Part shown: piece after piece, positions 61,976 through 64,000 of the stretch
Layout: every line of letters starts with the position of its first letter
Numbering within the stretch: the stretch's first letter is position 1
Assembly (NCBI GenBank): GCA_937894725.1
Contig: CALAYL010000094.1
Location: 1-64,000 of the forward strand
Direction of reading: 5' to 3'
DNA: 64,000 nucleotides
Source of the DNA: an uncultured Bacteroidota bacterium
GTDB lineage: Bacteria > Bacteroidota > Bacteroidia > Chitinophagales > LD1
Translations under genes and position numbers: made by a program
The notes under the pieces: model-generated
The model's input: the letters and a program-made list of their open reading frames with translations, nothing else
What the model was told of the DNA's origin: nothing
Database searches by the model: none

Positions 61976-64000
61976 TTATTGATTCTTTGCTACTACAAGT
62001 TTCTTTGTGATTATTTTGCCATCTACATTCAATACCATATTATAGATACCATTTGATAGCTCCGAAGTATGGATGATGTTTTCGTGTTCGCCAGCATCTT
62101 TAGTCATTTTAGTAGATTGGAAAACTACTTTTCCTGCGATATCCATCAACTTGATTTCCATTGTAGTTTCTTTAGTCAAATTGTAGTTTAACGTAGCAAA
62201 CTCAGTAGCAGGGTTTGGATATATAGCAAAGCTATTCTCGTCTAAAGCTGTAGATTTGATACCTACTCCACCTTGCGATAGATCTGTAAGATTGTATGCT
62301 TGGATTACATATTTAGATTCAGGAAATCCAGCATCGTTAGCTTGTACCCAGGCTACTACACGTAGATTTGAAAAATTTTCAACACTATTTTCTGTAGCAT
62401 GATTGATATAACTTGACGTTTGTCCATTGGCAGGCAATCGATAGTTTCCTACGAAAGTGAATGAGGTATCTACATCTACAGATACGTTTTTGGCCATATT
62501 ACTCAATGGCATGCCATTTTGATTGCCGATCATTTTCTTCATGACATAATAGAATTCTGTTTCTCCGTTAGTTTTTTTGTTTTTAGTAGTGATAGTTTCT
62601 ACAATAGCAATATGCAATTTAGCCGTAGTCAATGAAGATAAATCAGCTAATGGGGTATATCTAACTTTGATACTCATTTTTTTATCGAAAGTATCCATAC
62701 TGTATGTACCCAAAAGGCTCAAAAATGTTTGTTTAGAAGCGGCAGTAGTATAGTCACTTTCAGTAAAGTTGTTTGCATTTTGATTCCATCCGCCATCTAT
62801 TTGCATAGAAGGAATAGAGTTGACTCCATAGTAGGCTCTTCTAGCTACACTTTCGGCAGTAGCATAAGGATCTCCTGTGCTTGGAAAGTTTTGTTGATAC
62901 TTGATTTGTACATAGTCTTTGGCGTTTTTAGTATCCACTATGCTATGGAAATTTACGTTGCCTGGTTGACATGGAGGGCAAGTAGAGCTTGTCAAAACTT
63001 CAAACAAAGGCACCTTCTTTACTTTGTTGTTGTTGTCATATACATAAGTTCCCGTATTGAGGCTGTTGTTGCAGTCGCGTTGATCTACGTAAGTACCGTT
63101 GAGCATACCTATAGAGAGCGATATGCTATGTTTACCTTCAGTCGCTACCCAATTTGTAGGGTGGTAAAAATTGTATTGTGCACCAGGGGCAATGTTAAGA
63201 CCTGTGATTGTTTGCGTTACAGGGGTGCCATTATCTATTTTATACGTAGCCTCCAAAGAAGTGATGGTAGCACTACCATGGTTTTCTATAAGACCTCCAA
63301 TAGGTACTGAACCTGCGGCAGTAGTGATTTGTGTGCTAATTTCCTTTAAATCTAGGTCATAGCTTATACCATCCCAATTGAATTTGAAGTTCTCCAAAGC
63401 TGAAATGTCGCTTCCGTCTTCATCGGCAAATACTATATTTGGGCTACCCGATGCCATTGCACCTACTGAGCCATCAAAGTTTTCGCAACCTATAGTACCA
63501 GATGAAACCGCTGCTACGCCACTCCCTAAATATCGAGTCACGTCAAAATCGCCACACTCACTAATACGTAGAGCAAACCACATAAAATTCGAGCCAGCTA
63601 CATTGCGGTGTGATACGGATTCCCAAACGATTACATGGTGTCTTTTAGGCGCAGTACCATAGGTAAATGTAAACACATCATCAGCTTGACCTACAGGTCT
63701 AAGTTCTAAATTGTCCCAAAATGCATAAATCGCATTGTTTGGTCCTGCTGGATTGGGTAGTGCCGTGTTTAGTGTATCATTAGCTGTACTATCTACATTA
63801 AAAGTAATAAAGCCGCTAGTGCTTATTTTATATTTCGTTACAGCTTGTCCATAAAATTTCCAAGCAAATGGCAGGTTGATGTTGCCTGAAAATGCATTGT
63901 ATTTTGTGCCACTGAGTACCGTAGGTACACCACCGCCAGACGCATCTTGGATTTGCGCATCATATTCTTCGTCTATTCCATATCCAGCATTGACGGTATA
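61976..64000 (-). CDS. T9SS type A cargo with Omp28-like thioredoxin-fold domain (partial, continues past the right edge)
   Basis: The frame is open from 61976 to the end of the window without any stop, giving at least 674 residues; the N-terminus and signal peptide lie outside. A GTG at 63674-63676 is not the start, because translation above it continues coherently ('YGIDEEYDAQIQDASGG', 'FWDNLELRPVGQADD'). The middle (~215-330 residues after that GTG) has 'FEVLTSSTCPPCQPGNVNFH' and 'ARRAYYGVNSIPSMQIDGGW', a CxxC thioredoxin-like Omp28 domain. The C-terminal ~85 residues ('FAIYPNPATEFATLNYN', 'ELSNGIYNMVLNVDG') are a type A sorting domain. The CxxC is intact, so a redox role on the surface is possible. 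Confidence 0.88.
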   Translation of the reverse strand, partial: YTVNAGYGIDEEYDAQIQDASGGGVPTVLSGTKYNAFSGNINLPFAWKFYGQAVTKYKISTSGFITFNVDSTANDTLNTALPNPAGPNNAIYAFWDNLELRPVGQADDVFTFTYGTAPKRHHVIVWESVSHRNVAGSNFMWFALRISECGDFDVTRYLGSGVAAVSSGTIGCENFDGSVGAMASGSPNIVFADEDGSDISALENFKFNWDGISYDLDLKEISTQITTAAGSVPIGGLIENHGSATITSLEATYKIDNGTPVTQTITGLNIAPGAQYNFYHPTNWVATEGKHSISLSIGMLNGTYVDQRDCNNSLNTGTYVYDNNNKVKKVPLFEVLTSSTCPPCQPGNVNFHSIVDTKNAKDYVQIKYQQNFPSTGDPYATAESVARRAYYGVNSIPSMQIDGGWNQNANNFTESDYTTAASKQTFLSLLGTYSMDTFDKKMSIKVRYTPLADLSSLTTAKLHIAIVETITTKNKKTNGETEFYYVMKKMIGNQNGMPLSNMAKNVSVDVDTSFTFVGNYRLPANGQTSSYINHATENSVENFSNLRVVAWVQANDAGFPESKYVIQAYNLTDLSQGGVGIKSTALDENSFAIYPNPATEFATLNYNLTKETTMEIKLMDIAGKVVFQSTKMTKDAGEHENIIHTSELSNGIYNMVLNVDGKIITKKLVVAKNQ

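Noticed and set aside
1..64000. CRISPR arrays, tRNA/rRNA genes, insertion sequences, integrases, toxin-antitoxin pairs
   Set aside because: All gaps were read on both strands; no direct repeats with spacers, no tRNA cloverleaf and no transposase motifs were found.

Overview
This 64 kb window comes from a member of the Bacteroidota with an AT-rich, compact genome, probably from the Chitinophagales/Sphingobacteriales/Saprospirales side of the phylum; I cannot name a genus. The evidence is the number of phylum-specific families. They include type IX secretion system (T9SS) cargo with type A and type B C-terminal sorting domains, a PorP/SprF family membrane protein, a TPR/propeller/OmpA protein built like PorE, a DUF4290 protein, a PorT-family barrel, a 200-residue L25/CTC protein, and promoters of the TAnnTTTG type with almost no Shine-Dalgarno sequences. 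No rRNA, tRNA, prophage, insertion sequence or CRISPR array was seen.

Layout. 0-4.2 kb: a collagen-like lipoprotein, a TPR-HTH regulator and a secreted protein of unknown function. 4.5-6.4 kb: a fatty-acid desaturase and a short-chain dehydrogenase. 6.5-9.2 kb: the PorE-like protein and an EGF-like lipoprotein. 9.2-18.7 kb: a co-directional run with UvrD/PcrA helicase, DUF4290, a GT39-like membrane glycosyltransferase, a 2-oxoglutarate/Fe(II)-type oxygenase, an M3 oligopeptidase, a YbhN-like flippase, a HisB-type phosphatase and a YciI protein. 18.7-22.8 kb (minus strand): YidD, a PorT-like barrel, RelA/SpoT and a TerB-J-domain protein. 22.8-27.2 kb: a HAD phosphatase, then an AT-richer surface-protein group (tail-fibre-like protein with a broken N-terminus, BNR-repeat T9SS cargo, lipoprotein). 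27.3-33.4 kb: DinB, a trans-sulfuration PLP enzyme, Pth, L25, a secreted leucine-rich-repeat protein and PurD. 33.4-35.7 kb: a putative cysteine-codon attenuator in front of a DUF4395 membrane protein, next to a D-cysteine desulfhydrase/ACC deaminase-like enzyme and a GDSL hydrolase. 35.7-40.1 kb: Nramp-USP fusion, thioesterase, SmpB, peptidoglycan amidase and a histone-H1-like protein. 40.5-53.2 kb: envelope/polysaccharide genes (two GT2, Wzy-like, Wzz-like, Wzx-like, GT4) mixed with an ECF sigma factor, DHFR, a TonB-dependent receptor, an orphan Opp-type permease and a SpoIIE phosphatase. 53.2-64 kb: alpha/beta hydrolase, Pcm, the PorP/SprF-type gene with its giant T9SS type B partner, Tgt, LptF/G, and an Omp28-like T9SS cargo that runs off the right edge.

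Taken together the region is mostly housekeeping plus cell-surface biology. The PorE-like protein would help anchor or run the T9SS. The type A/type B cargo and the PorP/SprF protein are its clients and partners. The polysaccharide genes would build a surface glycan.

The most unusual signal is at 33445-33588. A 29-codon leader peptide holding four consecutive Cys codons is followed by an intrinsic terminator and then by a CxxC-bearing DUF4395 membrane protein, which is the layout of a transcription attenuator that senses cysteine supply. Two further items merit a look. One is a tract of 7-bp repeats lying inside the reading frame between the coupled ATG and the signal peptide of the PorP/SprF gene. 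The other is a C6 tract that breaks the signal peptide of the tail-fibre-like gene. Neither repeat length is a multiple of three, so both could switch expression by slippage.
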